This document shows, in pieces, positions 1 through 9,010 of a stretch of DNA of 64,000 nt (position 1 is its first letter; the number at the start of each line of letters is the position of its first letter). This DNA comes from Fen-1273 sp963837815. GTDB lineage: Bacteria; Bacteroidota; Ignavibacteria; UBA10030; UBA6906. The notes beneath the pieces were generated by a model. The model searched no databases, was not told the origin of the DNA, and worked only from the letters and a program-made list of their open reading frames with translations. The translations under genes were made by a program, and so were the position numbers. The stretch is taken from NCBI GenBank assembly GCA_963837815.1, contig CAWIOS010000016.1, positions 248,001 to 312,000 on the forward strand, written 5' to 3'.

Positions 1-1
1 A

Positions 2-1287
2 ATCCCGACGATGTCCCGGCATATGCTCGTGGACGGATTCGACATCGTCGTTGATCTCAAGAAAAGCCGGGGGACGTACCTTGTCGACGCCAGGGACGGG
101 AGGCGGTATCTCGATTTCTTCACGTTCGTCGCCTCCTCCCCCCTCGGATTGAACCATCCCGCTCTGACAGAGCCCGGGTTCCAGAAGAAACTGGCGTACG
201 TCGCCGTCAATAAACCCTCCCTGTCCGATATCGCCACCGCGGAACAGGCGCAGTTCGTCGATACGTTTGCTCGCCTTGCGATGCCCGCCACTCTGCCCCA
301 TGCCTTTTTTGTCGAAGGGGGCGCGCTCGCCGTGGAGAATACGCTGAAGGCGGCGTTTGACTGGAAGGTGCGGAAGAACCGGACGCGGGGATACCGCGGG
401 GAGCGGGGGACACAGATCATCCACTTCCGCCAGGCGTTCCACGGCCGGTCGGGCTACACGCTCTCACTGACGAACACGGACCCGGTGAAGACGGACCTCT
501 TTCCCAAGTTCGCCTGGCCCAGGGTGCTAAACCCCTCCGTGCGGTTCCCTCTGAACGACGAGAACCTCGCGCGGGTGATCGCCGACGAGGAAACGAGCCT
601 CGCCCAGATACGGCAGGCGTTCCGCGAGAACAAGGACGATATCGCGGCGATCATCATCGAAGCGATCCAGGGGGAGGGGGGGACAACCACTTCCGCGGGG
701 AATTCTTCCGGGCGCTCAGGGAGGTCGCTGATGAAAATGATGCGATGCTCATCATCGACGAGGTGCAGACCGGCGTCGGCATGACGGGGAAGATGTGGGC
801 ACACCAGCATTTTGTCGAGCCCGACATGATTGCGTTCGGGAAGAAGATGCAGGTCTGCGGGTTTCTCTGCGGGCGGAAGATCGACGAAATCCCCGACAAT
901 GTCTTCAGGCTGTCGAGCCGGTTGAATTCGACGTGGGGGGGAAACCTCGTGGACATGGTCCGCGCGCAGAAGTTCCTTGAGGTCATCGCGGAGGAGAATC
1001 TGGTCGAGAATGCCCGGCGTCAGGGGGACCTGTTGCTGGCTGCGCTGAACCGGCTGTCGGAGGAGTTTCCCGCCGTGTCCAACGCGCGGGGGCTCGGGCT
1101 TTTTGCCGCGTTCGACCTGCCGGATGCGTCCGTGCGAGGGAAGGTTCGCGCCGGGTGCATGAACAGGGGGCTGATCGTGCTCCCGAGCGGCGAGCGTTCG
1201 ATCAGGTTCCGCCCGCCTCTCAACGTGAGCAGTGCGGAGATCGGGGAGGGGATTGCGATAATCGCGGATGTCCTCAGGGATCTCTGA
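2..1287 (+). CDS. lat: L-lysine 6-transaminase, 5'-truncated by the window, one apparent frameshift
   Basis: PLP enzyme that moves the epsilon-amino group of lysine to 2-oxoglutarate. The opening SRHMLVDGFD, the DARDGRRYLDFF stretch and the C-terminal SIRFRPPLN are typical of lysine 6-aminotransferase. IIDEVQTG and the AFGKKMQ lysine mark the class III PLP site. The frame is open to the left edge (I-P-T before M-S-R), so the true start lies upstream of the window. The frame breaks at the G7 run at 676-682: adding one G restores EGGDNHFRGEFF and joins the two halves exactly. The motifs on both sides are intact, so a homopolymer error is more likely than a dead gene. A strong terminator follows at 1309. 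Confidence 0.85.
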
Positions 1288-1308
1288 GACAGCCCCTGCG
1301 TAACTGAG

Positions 1309-1351
1309 CCGGCCCCCTGCGCACCGTCGCGCAGGGGGCCGGTGATCTTTT
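1309..1351 (+). terminator. Rho-independent terminator after lat
   Basis: A perfect 14-bp stem (1309-1322 with 1329-1342) encloses a 6-nt loop and is followed by TGATCTTTT. It lies between the convergent lat and subtilase genes. Confidence 0.85.
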
Positions 1352-1394
1352 CGGCTGACCTGTGCTCTCCCCTGTGTCCCCTGATCAGGAGATA

Positions 1395-3449
1395 CTATCT
1401 GATGAGCATCATCTTCAATGTCTGTCTGAACGACGCCCCGGAGACGCCCGTCGCGCTCATCCTGTAGAAATAGACCCCGCTTGCAACGTTCACACCTTTC
1501 TCGTCGGTTCCGTCCCAGAGAACAAACAACGGAATCCCGCCTGAGGCAGCCCCGTCGAGAAGCGTCTTCACGGGCCTCCCGAGGACGTCGAACACGGTCA
1601 GGTTCACGCGCGATTGCTCGGGAACCTGGAAATCGATCCGTGTCCCCGGGTTGAACGGGTTGGGGTAGTTGTGCGACAGCGTGAACGTTCCCGCCGTGAC
1701 GCGAAGAGTCGTTACCCTTTCGACGTTCGAGTAGCCGCTCGGCGTTCCCGTGCCGACCGCCCGGAGCCGGTAGAAATATGACGTGCCCGGCTGGAGGCCC
1801 GCGACGGTGCAGCTCGTCACGTCATAATCCAGATCGTACGAATGCACGAATGAACCAAATGCCGAATCGGTCGAGACATCGAGCGTATAGCCCGCCGCTC
1901 CGGAGACCGTCAGCCAGTTCGCGGTGAAGCCGGTCGTCGATGTGTCGCTCGCGGAAAGCGCCGCCGGGGAAGCCGGATGCGATCCGCCCCCCAGGTAGTT
2001 GATCGCCGCCAGGGCATCGACGATCCCCCAGCCGTAGAGATTGTCGGGACGTGCCGACTGGGACGGAGGGCGGTACGCAGTCGTCTTGATCGCCTTGATG
2101 ATCTGCATCGCGGTCGCTTCCGGGTGGGCCTTCAGCACGAGTGCGGCGACCCCCGCGGTGAGCGGGCAGGAGAACGACGTCCCCTGCTCGTAAACGTAGC
2201 CGGCGGTATCGGTCCCGCTCGCGACGTAATCGATCGAACCGACCGCCATCACGTCAGGTTTGATCCGGCCGTCTGTCGTTGGACCGCACGAACTGAAGTA
2301 TGCTCTCACGCTGTCGTTGGCTACCGCGCCCGCCGTCAGTATGCTGTCCGCATCGGCCGGAGCAATGAGTGAATTCTCGCCCGGGGGAGCCGGACCTTCA
2401 TTCCCCGCGGAATTCACGACGATGACCCCCCTGCGCGCCGCCATGACCGCTGCCCGGGAGATGACGGCGGTCTTTCCGTCCATGTCCTGCCACGTCAGGC
2501 TCGTATACGGGCTGTCAAACGTCAGATACCCGAGCGACGTGCTCGTGACCTGGACACCGAGGCTCTCCGCCCACTGGATTGCTGCGGCCCAGTTATCCTC
2601 TTCGATCGGGGTCTCGCTGCTGTCGTTTTCGGTCCGCGCAAGAATGAACGTGGCCCCGTATGCGGGACCGATGATCTGTCCGGGTTCGTATCCGGCGAGC
2701 GTTGAAAGCGTACTCACCCCGTGTGCGCCGAACGAGGGGTCCGGGTCGTTCGGGACGACGCTGGTTTTGTGATCCACAAAATCGTGCTGCGCGATGATCC
2801 TCCCGCGGAGCTGGTCAAATGCCTGGTGTGTCTGAAGCCGGACGCCGTTGTCGAATAACCCGATGATGATCCCCTGTGCCGAGTTGCCCGTGGCGTGAAC
2901 GGCGGGGATGTTCTCCTGGGCCACCTGGTCTATCGAAGGTCCGTAGTCGAGGGCCCCGGTGCCGGAAGGTTTCCGGGGCGCGGGAGGGGGCGCCTGGAGG
3001 GTTTCAACGTTCCTCCCGCGGCGGTACTTCTGGACAATATCTACCTGCTCAACGAAGGGAAGCGATTCGATCCCGGCCACACCGGACGGGGTGGCGTCCG
3101 CGCTGACGGCGTTGAGCCACTTTGAAACCTGCCGGATCCTCGTGACAAGGGGGGTGACCTGCTTCACGTACTCTTCGTTCACAGGGTAGTCCGCTTCATC
3201 GACGATCGTGTTCGCGGGGAGAACCCGCGCCCTGCGGCGGAGGGCGGGCTCGGAGATGAAGTTGAGCGGGTTGGACCCCGCCGTTGCTCCGGCAACCGCC
3301 TTGTCCCTGAAGAACACCCAGACGGCAATCTGGTCGCCCGGCGCCGCGGAGGAAAGTACCCGGTCGAGCCTGCCGCTCGTCCGGGTTCCGCCCGGACTCA
3401 TGGCGGAAGAAAGCAGCAGTATCCCCAGCGCGGCCGTCGGAATTTTCAT
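1395..3449 (-). CDS. Secreted S8 (subtilisin-like) serine peptidase with fibronectin III and T9SS sorting domain
   Basis: A 684-residue exported protease. A signal peptide (MKIPTAALGILLLSSA) is followed by an inhibitor-like prodomain. The S8 domain has Asp in GLFDNGV (about residue 200, DNG instead of the usual DTG), His in GAHGVSTLS, oxyanion Asn in NSAGNEG and Ser in GTSFSCP. A fibronectin III domain follows, then a C-terminal sorting domain beginning NYPNPFNPGTR and ending near GVYFYRMSA, which is the kind used for type IX secretion. The protein is probably released or anchored at the cell surface for protein degradation. It has its own promoter at 3506-3534 on the minus strand. No T9SS machinery genes are in the window. 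Confidence 0.9.
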   Translation of the reverse strand: MKIPTAALGILLLSSAMSPGGTRTSGRLDRVLSSAAPGDQIAVWVFFRDKAVAGATAGSNPLNFISEPALRRRARVLPANTIVDEADYPVNEEYVKQVTPLVTRIRQVSKWLNAVSADATPSGVAGIESLPFVEQVDIVQKYRRGRNVETLQAPPPAPRKPSGTGALDYGPSIDQVAQENIPAVHATGNSAQGIIIGLFDNGVRLQTHQAFDQLRGRIIAQHDFVDHKTSVVPNDPDPSFGAHGVSTLSTLAGYEPGQIIGPAYGATFILARTENDSSETPIEEDNWAAAIQWAESLGVQVTSTSLGYLTFDSPYTSLTWQDMDGKTAVISRAAVMAARRGVIVVNSAGNEGPAPPGENSLIAPADADSILTAGAVANDSVRAYFSSCGPTTDGRIKPDVMAVGSIDYVASGTDTAGYVYEQGTSFSCPLTAGVAALVLKAHPEATAMQIIKAIKTTAYRPPSQSARPDNLYGWGIVDALAAINYLGGGSHPASPAALSASDTSTTGFTANWLTVSGAAGYTLDVSTDSAFGSFVHSYDLDYDVTSCTVAGLQPGTSYFYRLRAVGTGTPSGYSNVERVTTLRVTAGTFTLSHNYPNPFNPGTRIDFQVPEQSRVNLTVFDVLGRPVKTLLDGAASGGIPLFVLWDGTDEKGVNVASGVYFYRMSATGVSGASFRQTLKMMLIR

Positions 3450-3505
3450 TGCACCCCCGGAAGTGGTCGTGTCGCTCCCCGCGGCACGCCGCGGGGCTCA
3501 TCCTC

Positions 3506-3534
3506 AGTATAGCAAACAGGGCCTGCCGAATCAA
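3506..3534 (-). promoter_or_regulatory. Sigma70-type promoter of the S8 peptidase gene
   Basis: On the minus strand, TTGATT (3529-3534) and TATACT (3506-3511) are separated by exactly 17 bp, about 57 bp upstream of the peptidase start codon. Confidence 0.75.
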
Positions 3535-3602
3535 GAACGGACCCCCGGCGCGGCCGGTTCCCTTCCCTTGTATCAGAAGTGCAAATTGTTTAGTTTGCCG
3601 TC

Positions 3603-4442
3603 ATGGAAACATCCGGCCCGCCATCCGACCTGTCCCTCAACGCCGCAGTCGTCCGGACACTCCTCGAAAAATTCCTCCTCGATGAAACGCGAAATGCGGG
3701 TTTCACAAGGGGTATCATAGGACTCTCCGGAGGTGTGGATTCCGCCCTCACCGCGTTCCTCGCGGCGGGGGCCCTCGGCCGGGAGAACGTGAGAGCGGTG
3801 ATGATGCCCTACCGCTCGAGCAGCAGCGAGAGCCTCTCGGACGCCATGCGGGTTGTCGATGCCCTGGGAATTGTCCCGGAAACCGTGGATATCACGCCGA
3901 TGGTGGATCCGGCACTTGCCTCTCTCGGCGTCAACGACCGTGTCCGGGGGGGGAATATCATGGCGCGGGCGCGGATGATCGTTCTCTACGATATCTCGGC
4001 CCGGGAGGGGGGGCTTGTCCTGGGGACAAGCAACAAGACAGAGATCCTGCTCGGCTACGGGACGCTGTTTGGCGACATGGCGAGCGCGATCAACCCGCTG
4101 GGCGACCTTTACAAGACGCAGGTCTGGCAGATTGCCGAAGCCGTGGGTGTTCCGCGCGAGATCGTCGGGAAGAAGCCCACGGCGGATCTCTGGTCGGGTC
4201 AGACCGACGAAGGGGAGCTCGGGTTCTCATACCGGGACGTCGACAGGCTGCTCTTTGCGATGATCGATGAACGGCGGAGTGCGGCGGAGCTCGCGGCCGC
4301 AGGGTTCGACGAGCGGTTCGTCAGGAGCGTGCAGGCGATGGTGCAAAAGAGCCAGTTCAAACGCCGCCCTCCGGTCGTAGCGAAGGTGTCGCACAGAACC
4401 GTGAACGTCGACTTCCGGTACGCGCGCGACTGGGGCATATGA
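3603..4442 (+). CDS. nadE: NAD+ synthase, short ammonia-type
   Basis: Last step of NAD synthesis: deamido-NAD + ATP + ammonia gives NAD. The 279-residue length fits the single-domain form that lacks a glutaminase domain. The PP-loop SGGVDSA (ATP pyrophosphatase) lies near residue 42, followed by GTSNKTE and the LGYGTLFGD/INPLGDLYK segments that bind deamido-NAD. The stop overlaps the rsmI start in an ATGA, so the two are translationally coupled. The gene is divergent from the S8 peptidase. Confidence 0.95.
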   Translation: METSGPPSDLSLNAAVVRTLLEKFLLDETRNAGFTRGIIGLSGGVDSALTAFLAAGALGRENVRAVMMPYRSSSSESLSDAMRVVDALGIVPETVDITPMVDPALASLGVNDRVRGGNIMARARMIVLYDISAREGGLVLGTSNKTEILLGYGTLFGDMASAINPLGDLYKTQVWQIAEAVGVPREIVGKKPTADLWSGQTDEGELGFSYRDVDRLLFAMIDERRSAAELAAAGFDERFVRSVQAMVQKSQFKRRPPVVAKVSHRTVNVDFRYARDWGI

Positions 4443-5164
4443 GCGAAGAGATACAGAAAGGCGCACTGTACGTCGTCAGCACGCCTATCGGCAACCTCGA
4501 CGACATCACGCTCCGGGCCGTCCGTATCCTCGGCTCCGTCGACCTTATCGCCGCGGAGGACACCCGCACGACGAAGGTTCTTCTCGATCATCTCGGGATC
4601 CGCCGGCCGCTCGTCAGTTACTTCAGCCACAACGAACGCCGCCGCGCGGGTGAACTCATCGCGTCGCTCCGGCAGGGGAACGCCGTGGCGGTGGTGACGG
4701 ACGCGGGCACCCCCGGGATATCGGATCCGGCGTACGTCGTCATCCGGGAGGCCGTCGACGCGGGGATAAGCGTGATCGCGTCTCCAGGGGCGAGCGCGCT
4801 CCTTGCGGCGCTCATTATAAGCGGGCTTCCCACGGACAGGTTCGTGTTCGAGGGCTTTCTCCCCGTGAAAAAGGGGAGAAAGACGCGGTTCGAGACGCTC
4901 GCCTCAGAGCCGCGAACGATCGTGCTGTATGAATCGCCTCACCGGATCGAGAAGACGCTGGGAGAGGTGCTCCAGTTCATGGGGGACAGGCAGGTGGCCC
5001 TCGTGCGCGAGGTGACGAAGAAGTTCGAAGAAGTCCGCCGCGGGCCGGTCTCGCGCGTCGCCGGTGAAGTACGGGCCCGCCCCCCGCGCGGCGAATATGT
5101 CCTTGTGGTCGCCGGCACGTCGTACCGCAGCGGTGCGCCTCCCGGCGGGAGGGACGACAGATGA
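4439..5164 (+). CDS. rsmI: 16S rRNA (cytidine(1402)-2'-O)-methyltransferase
   Basis: SAM-dependent enzyme that 2'-O-methylates C1402 in the decoding centre of 16S rRNA. The N-terminal YVVSTPIGNLDDIT, the AAEDTR motif, SYFSHNE, TDAGTPGISDP and the SPGASA loop are diagnostic of RsmI in the tetrapyrrole-methylase fold. At 241 residues it is slightly shorter than the E. coli protein (about 286), lacking part of the C-terminal extension. It starts inside the nadE stop (ATGA). Confidence 0.95.
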   Translation: MSEEIQKGALYVVSTPIGNLDDITLRAVRILGSVDLIAAEDTRTTKVLLDHLGIRRPLVSYFSHNERRRAGELIASLRQGNAVAVVTDAGTPGISDPAYVVIREAVDAGISVIASPGASALLAALIISGLPTDRFVFEGFLPVKKGRKTRFETLASEPRTIVLYESPHRIEKTLGEVLQFMGDRQVALVREVTKKFEEVRRGPVSRVAGEVRARPPRGEYVLVVAGTSYRSGAPPGGRDDR

Positions 5165-5174
5165 AAGCACGCAC

Positions 5175-6715
5175 ATGAAAGACGCAGGAAAAGCCCCGGC
5201 GGGACTTCGCGCGAAGTCGCATCCGGTCCTTTATGAAGTCAACTCGCGGGTCGTGCTCAGGGAGCTCTCCGCCGCTGCGGGGAAGCCCGTCACGCTCGGC
5301 ACGTTCCCGCCGGCGCTCCTCGATGAATGGAAGGGGCTCGGGCTCGACGCCGTCTGGCTGATGGGGGTCTGGTCCTCGGGCCCCGGGGGAATCGCCATTG
5401 CCAGGGAGGACGAAGGTCTCCGCGCGGCGTACAGGAACGTCCTCCCCGACTATGCGGACGCAGACGTCGGGGGCTCACCGTACGCAGTGCATGCATACGA
5501 GATACCGGCATCGATGGGGGGGAGAAAGGGCTCGCATCATTCCGCAGGGGGCTTGCCGATCGGGGGATGGGGCTGATTCTGGATTTCATCCCCAATCATA
5601 CCGCGCGCGACCATGCCTGGGTGAACGAACACCCCGAGTACTACATCCAGGGGGGGGAGAACGAAGCTGCGGAGAAGCCCGATCTTTTCTTCCGCACCGC
5701 GACCGTGAAGGGGCCCTTGACGATCGCGATGGGACGCGATCCGTCGTTCGCGGGATGGACGGACACCGCGCAGATCAACGTCGCCCACCCGGGGGCGCGG
5801 AAGGCGATGATCCGGCTCCTGGAGCGGATCGCCGGGATGTGCGACGGGGTCCGCTGCGACATGGCGATGCTCGTCCTGAGCAACGTCTTCGCGCGTACGT
5901 GGGGGAGTCGCGCCTCCGCCACGGGAGAAGAGGCTCCGGCGGATGAGTTCTGGCGGGAGGCGATTGGTGCGGTCCGCGCCCGGCATCCGGGGTATCTCTT
6001 CATTGCCGAAGCGTACTGGAACATGGAGTGGGACCTGCAGCAGCTCGGGTTCGACTATACGTACGACAAGACCCTCTTCGACAGGCTGCTCCGCGAAGGG
6101 GCGGGCTCCGTGAGGGACCACCTCCGCGCGGAGATGGAGTACCAGAAGCACTCTCTCCGGTTCATAGAGAACCACGATGAGCAGCGGGCTGCGTCCTCCC
6201 TGTCGTCGGAACCGTGGTTGTTTGCGGCCGCGGCGGTGATCGCAACTGTCCCGGGGATGGTATTATTCCACGAAGGCCAGTTCGAAGGAAGAAGGATCAA
6301 ACTTCCCGTGCAGCTGACCCGCCGTCCGTCGGAAGACGTCGCCCGCAGGACGAAGGCATTCTATTCCCGGCTCCTGGAGATCATCGCCTCCGCTCCTATC
6401 AGGGAAGGGAGCTGGCGGCTCTTGATGCCCAGGGCGGCGTGGCATGACAATTACACCTGGGGGAATTTTCTCATTTTCTGGTGGCACCATCCTTCGGCGG
6501 GCACCCGTCTCGTTGTGATCAACTATGCTCCCTTGAGCGGCCAGTGCTACGTCGATGTCCCTCTCGATGAGATCCCCGGCACCCCTGTGGAATTCCGTGA
6601 TCTCCTGAGCGATGCCGCATACACCCGGGAGAGGAACGGGCTCGTATCGAAAGGCCTCTACTTCGACATCCAACCGTACGGCATACACGTATTTGAGGTC
6701 TCCTCACCGGGCTGA
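5175..6715 (+). CDS. GH13 alpha-amylase-family protein, one apparent frameshift
   Basis: Alpha-amylase-type (beta/alpha)8 enzyme acting on alpha-glucans. Conserved regions can be read in order: DFIPNH (region I), GVRCDMAML with the nucleophile Asp (II), FIAEAYW with the acid/base Glu (III) and FIENHDEQ (IV). The C-terminal part is a beta-sandwich. No signal peptide is visible, so it is probably cytoplasmic. The frame breaks in the G7 run at 5516-5522; one more G rejoins SMGG to EKGLASF and yields about 513 residues. I took the ATG at 5175 because the MKDAGKAPAG frame leads straight into the conserved LYEVNSRV. It lies 10 bp after rsmI. No glycogen genes are nearby, so the exact substrate is unknown. 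Confidence 0.8.
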
Positions 6716-6760
6716 AACCACTGTCACCTTTCTCTCCAGCTCTTCCCCTTGCCCGGGGAC

Positions 6761-6788
6761 TTGACATTCTCATGGAATTCGCTATATT
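6761..6788 (+). promoter_or_regulatory. Sigma70-type promoter of groESL
   Basis: TTGACA (6761-6766) and TATATT (6783-6788) with a 16-bp spacer lie directly in front of the CIRCE element, which would overlap the transcription start. Confidence 0.85.
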
Positions 6789-6789
6789 G

Positions 6790-6816
6790 TTAGCACTCGT
6801 TAATATAGAGTGCTAG
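6790..6816 (+). promoter_or_regulatory. CIRCE operator (HrcA binding site)
   Basis: TTAGCACTC, nine bases, then GAGTGCTAG. Only the last base differs from the consensus inverted repeat TTAGCACTC-N9-GAGTGCTAA. Its position just after the -10 box fits HrcA repression relieved by heat shock. hrcA itself is not in the window. Confidence 0.95.
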
Positions 6817-6876
6817 CAGGCTTTCCCGCCGCAACTCTTTATAAATCAACAACTTATTCATAGAGGAGGAAATCGT

Positions 6877-7161
6877 ATGAAGATTAAGCCGTTGGCTGAT
6901 CGAGTCGTGATTAAGCCGTCTCCCGCCGAGGAGAAGTCAAGAGGGGGAATCATACTTCCGGATACCGCGAAAGAGAAGCCTGTTGTGGGTGAAGTCGTGG
7001 CGATCGGTCCAGGTAAGGTGACGGACGATGGGAAAAAGGTCAATCCCGAGGTCAAGGTTGGGGACAAGGTGCTCTACGGCAAGTACTCCGGGACGGAAGT
7101 GACGATCGAGGGGGAAGAATACCTGATCATGCGCGAAGCGGATATTTTCGCCATCGTGTAA
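6877..7161 (+). CDS. groES: Co-chaperonin GroES
   Basis: Heptameric lid of the GroEL folding chamber. The 94-residue length and MKIKPLADRV, the mobile loop (KEKPVVGEVVAIG) and the C-terminal EEYLIMREADIFAI are standard. A strong GAGGAGG ribosome site precedes the ATG. It is the first gene of the groESL operon, controlled by the CIRCE element at 6790. Confidence 0.98.
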   Translation: MKIKPLADRVVIKPSPAEEKSRGGIILPDTAKEKPVVGEVVAIGPGKVTDDGKKVNPEVKVGDKVLYGKYSGTEVTIEGEEYLIMREADIFAIV

Positions 7162-7200
7162 CGCCAAAAACGACATTACAAACGAAGGAGACGAATACCT

Positions 7201-8841
7201 ATGTCAGCAAAATTAATCCAGTACAATGTTGAAGCGCGGGCCGCCCTGAAGAAAGGCGTCGACCAGCTTGCCGACGCCGTGAAGGTCACGCTCGGCCCGA
7301 AGGGGCGCAACGTGGTGATCGACAAGAAGTTCGGCGCGCCGACGATTACGAAGGACGGCGTGACGGTGGCGAAGGAAATTGAACTCGAGAACCCGCTCGA
7401 GAACATGGGCGCACAGATGGTGCGCGAGGTTGCGTCGAAGACCTCCGATGTCGCCGGCGACGGCACAACGACGGCAACGGTCCTGGCACAGGCGATCGTC
7501 CGCGAGGGACTCAAGATGGTCGCGGCCGGTTCCAACCCGATGGATCTGAAGCGCGGCGTCGATATCGCGGTCGCGAAGGTCGTCGAGGGATTGAAGGAGC
7601 TCAGCAAGCCCGTCGACAAGACGAGCAAGAAAGAAATCGCACAGGTCGGGGCGATTTCCGCCAACAATGACGCGATCATCGGCGAGCTCATCGCGGACGC
7701 GATGATGAAGGTCGGCACCGACGGCGTGATCACCGTCGAAGAGGCGAAAGGGACGGACACGACGATCGAGGTCGTGGAAGGGATGCAGTTCGACCGCGGC
7801 TACCTCTCCCCGTACTTCGTGACGGATGCCGAAGCGATGGAGACGGTGCTCGAGAACCCCGTCATACTCATTCACGACAAGAAGATCTCCTCGATGAAGG
7901 ATCTTCTCCCGGTCCTGGAGAAAGTCGCTCAGACGGGGAGCCCGATACTCGTCATTGCGGAAGACGTCGAAGGTGAAGCGCTTGCGACCCTCGTCGTGAA
8001 CAAGCTGCGCGGGACGCTGAAAGTCGCCGCGGTGAAGGCGCCCGGATTCGGCGACCGCCGCAAAGCAATGCTCGAGGACATTGCCGTTCTCACGAGCGGC
8101 ACGGTGATCTCCGAAGAGCAGGGTTACAAGCTCGAGAACGCGACGCTGTCGTACCTCGGCAGGGCGAAGAAGGTGACGATCGACAAGGACAACACGACGA
8201 TCGTCGAGGGGGCGGGAAAGAAAGACGACATCAAGAAACGCATAAACGAGATCAAGGCCCAGATCGAAAAGACGACCTCCGACTATGACAAGGAGAAGCT
8301 GCAGGAGCGCCTCGCGAAACTCTCCGGCGGCGTTGCCGTCCTGAAGATCGGTGCGGCGACCGAAGTCGAGATGAAGGAGAAGAAGGCGCGCGTCGAAGAC
8401 GCTCTCCACGCAACAAGGGCTGCAGTCGAGGAAGGCATCGTCCCCGGCGGCGGCGTGGCGTATCTCCGCGCAGCGTCGAAGCTCAACGGCCTGAAGATGG
8501 CGAACGAGGACCAGCAGACGGGCGTCGATATCGTCCGCCGCGCCCTCGAAGAGCCGATCCGGATGATCGTTGCAAACGCGGGACAGGAAGGCTCCGTGGT
8601 CGTCAACAAGGTGAAAGAGGGAAAGGACGACTTCGGCTACAACGCGTTCACGGAGCAGTACGAGAACCTGATCAAGTCGGGCGTCATTGACCCGACAAAG
8701 GTGACCCGCACCGCGCTGGAGAATGCCGCGTCCGTCGCAGCGCTCCTCCTGACGACCGAAGCCACGATCGTCGAGAAGCCGGAAGAGAAGAAGCCGGCTC
8801 CCCCGATGCCCGGCGGCGGCGGAATGGGTGATATGTACTGA
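7201..8841 (+). CDS. groEL: Chaperonin GroEL (Hsp60)
   Basis: ATP-driven folding chamber of 14 subunits. The 546-residue protein has the ATP-site motifs LGPKGRNV and VAGDGTTTATVLAQ, the apical-domain segment KAPGFGDRRKAMLEDIA, and a Gly/Met-rich tail (GGGGMGDMY). It begins 39 bp after groES behind a GAAGGAG ribosome site. No lesions are seen. It is probably the main chaperonin because it retains the Gly/Met tail. Confidence 0.98.
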   Translation: MSAKLIQYNVEARAALKKGVDQLADAVKVTLGPKGRNVVIDKKFGAPTITKDGVTVAKEIELENPLENMGAQMVREVASKTSDVAGDGTTTATVLAQAIVREGLKMVAAGSNPMDLKRGVDIAVAKVVEGLKELSKPVDKTSKKEIAQVGAISANNDAIIGELIADAMMKVGTDGVITVEEAKGTDTTIEVVEGMQFDRGYLSPYFVTDAEAMETVLENPVILIHDKKISSMKDLLPVLEKVAQTGSPILVIAEDVEGEALATLVVNKLRGTLKVAAVKAPGFGDRRKAMLEDIAVLTSGTVISEEQGYKLENATLSYLGRAKKVTIDKDNTTIVEGAGKKDDIKKRINEIKAQIEKTTSDYDKEKLQERLAKLSGGVAVLKIGAATEVEMKEKKARVEDALHATRAAVEEGIVPGGGVAYLRAASKLNGLKMANEDQQTGVDIVRRALEEPIRMIVANAGQEGSVVVNKVKEGKDDFGYNAFTEQYENLIKSGVIDPTKVTRTALENAASVAALLLTTEATIVEKPEEKKPAPPMPGGGGMGDMY

Positions 8842-8868
8842 TCACCCGCTTCACGCACTGTACACATG

Positions 8869-8899
8869 GATCCGGCCCCTCTTCGGGGCCGGATCTCTT
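8869..8899 (+). terminator. Terminator after groEL
   Basis: An 11-bp GC-rich stem (8869-8879 with 8885-8895) with loop TCTTC is followed by TCTT. Confidence 0.75.
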
Positions 8900-8940
8900 G
8901 CTTAGATCCCGCCCCGCGGTTCTTTTTACCCCTCCCGCTC

Positions 8941-8997
8941 TTGACTTCCGCTATTTCCGTTTGTATATTGGAAACCAAAGAAACCTCTTGAGTTTCC
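8941..8997 (+). promoter_or_regulatory. Promoter and possible TetR operator of the efflux operon
   Basis: TTGACT (8941-8946) and TATATT (8964-8969) are 17 bp apart. Immediately downstream are inverted repeats GAAAC(8980-8984)/GTTTC(8992-8996) and GGAAAC(8970-8975)/GTTTCC(8992-8997), placed where a TetR-type repressor could block transcription. The promoter is clear. The operator is inferred from position only. Confidence 0.65.
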
Positions 8998-9010
8998 TCG
9001 GACCCCACAA

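Noticed and set aside
676..682. Programmed ribosomal frameshift in lat
   Set aside because: A plain G run with no slippery X XXY YYZ heptamer plus downstream structure, and no known frameshifting in this family; a miscalled homopolymer is simpler.
1395..3449. Type IX secretion machinery in the window
   Set aside because: Only cargo proteins with sorting domains are present; no por/spr/gld-type genes were found.
7213..8409. A 398-residue open frame antisense to groEL
   Set aside because: Shadow frame caused by GC-rich codon use; groEL is certain.
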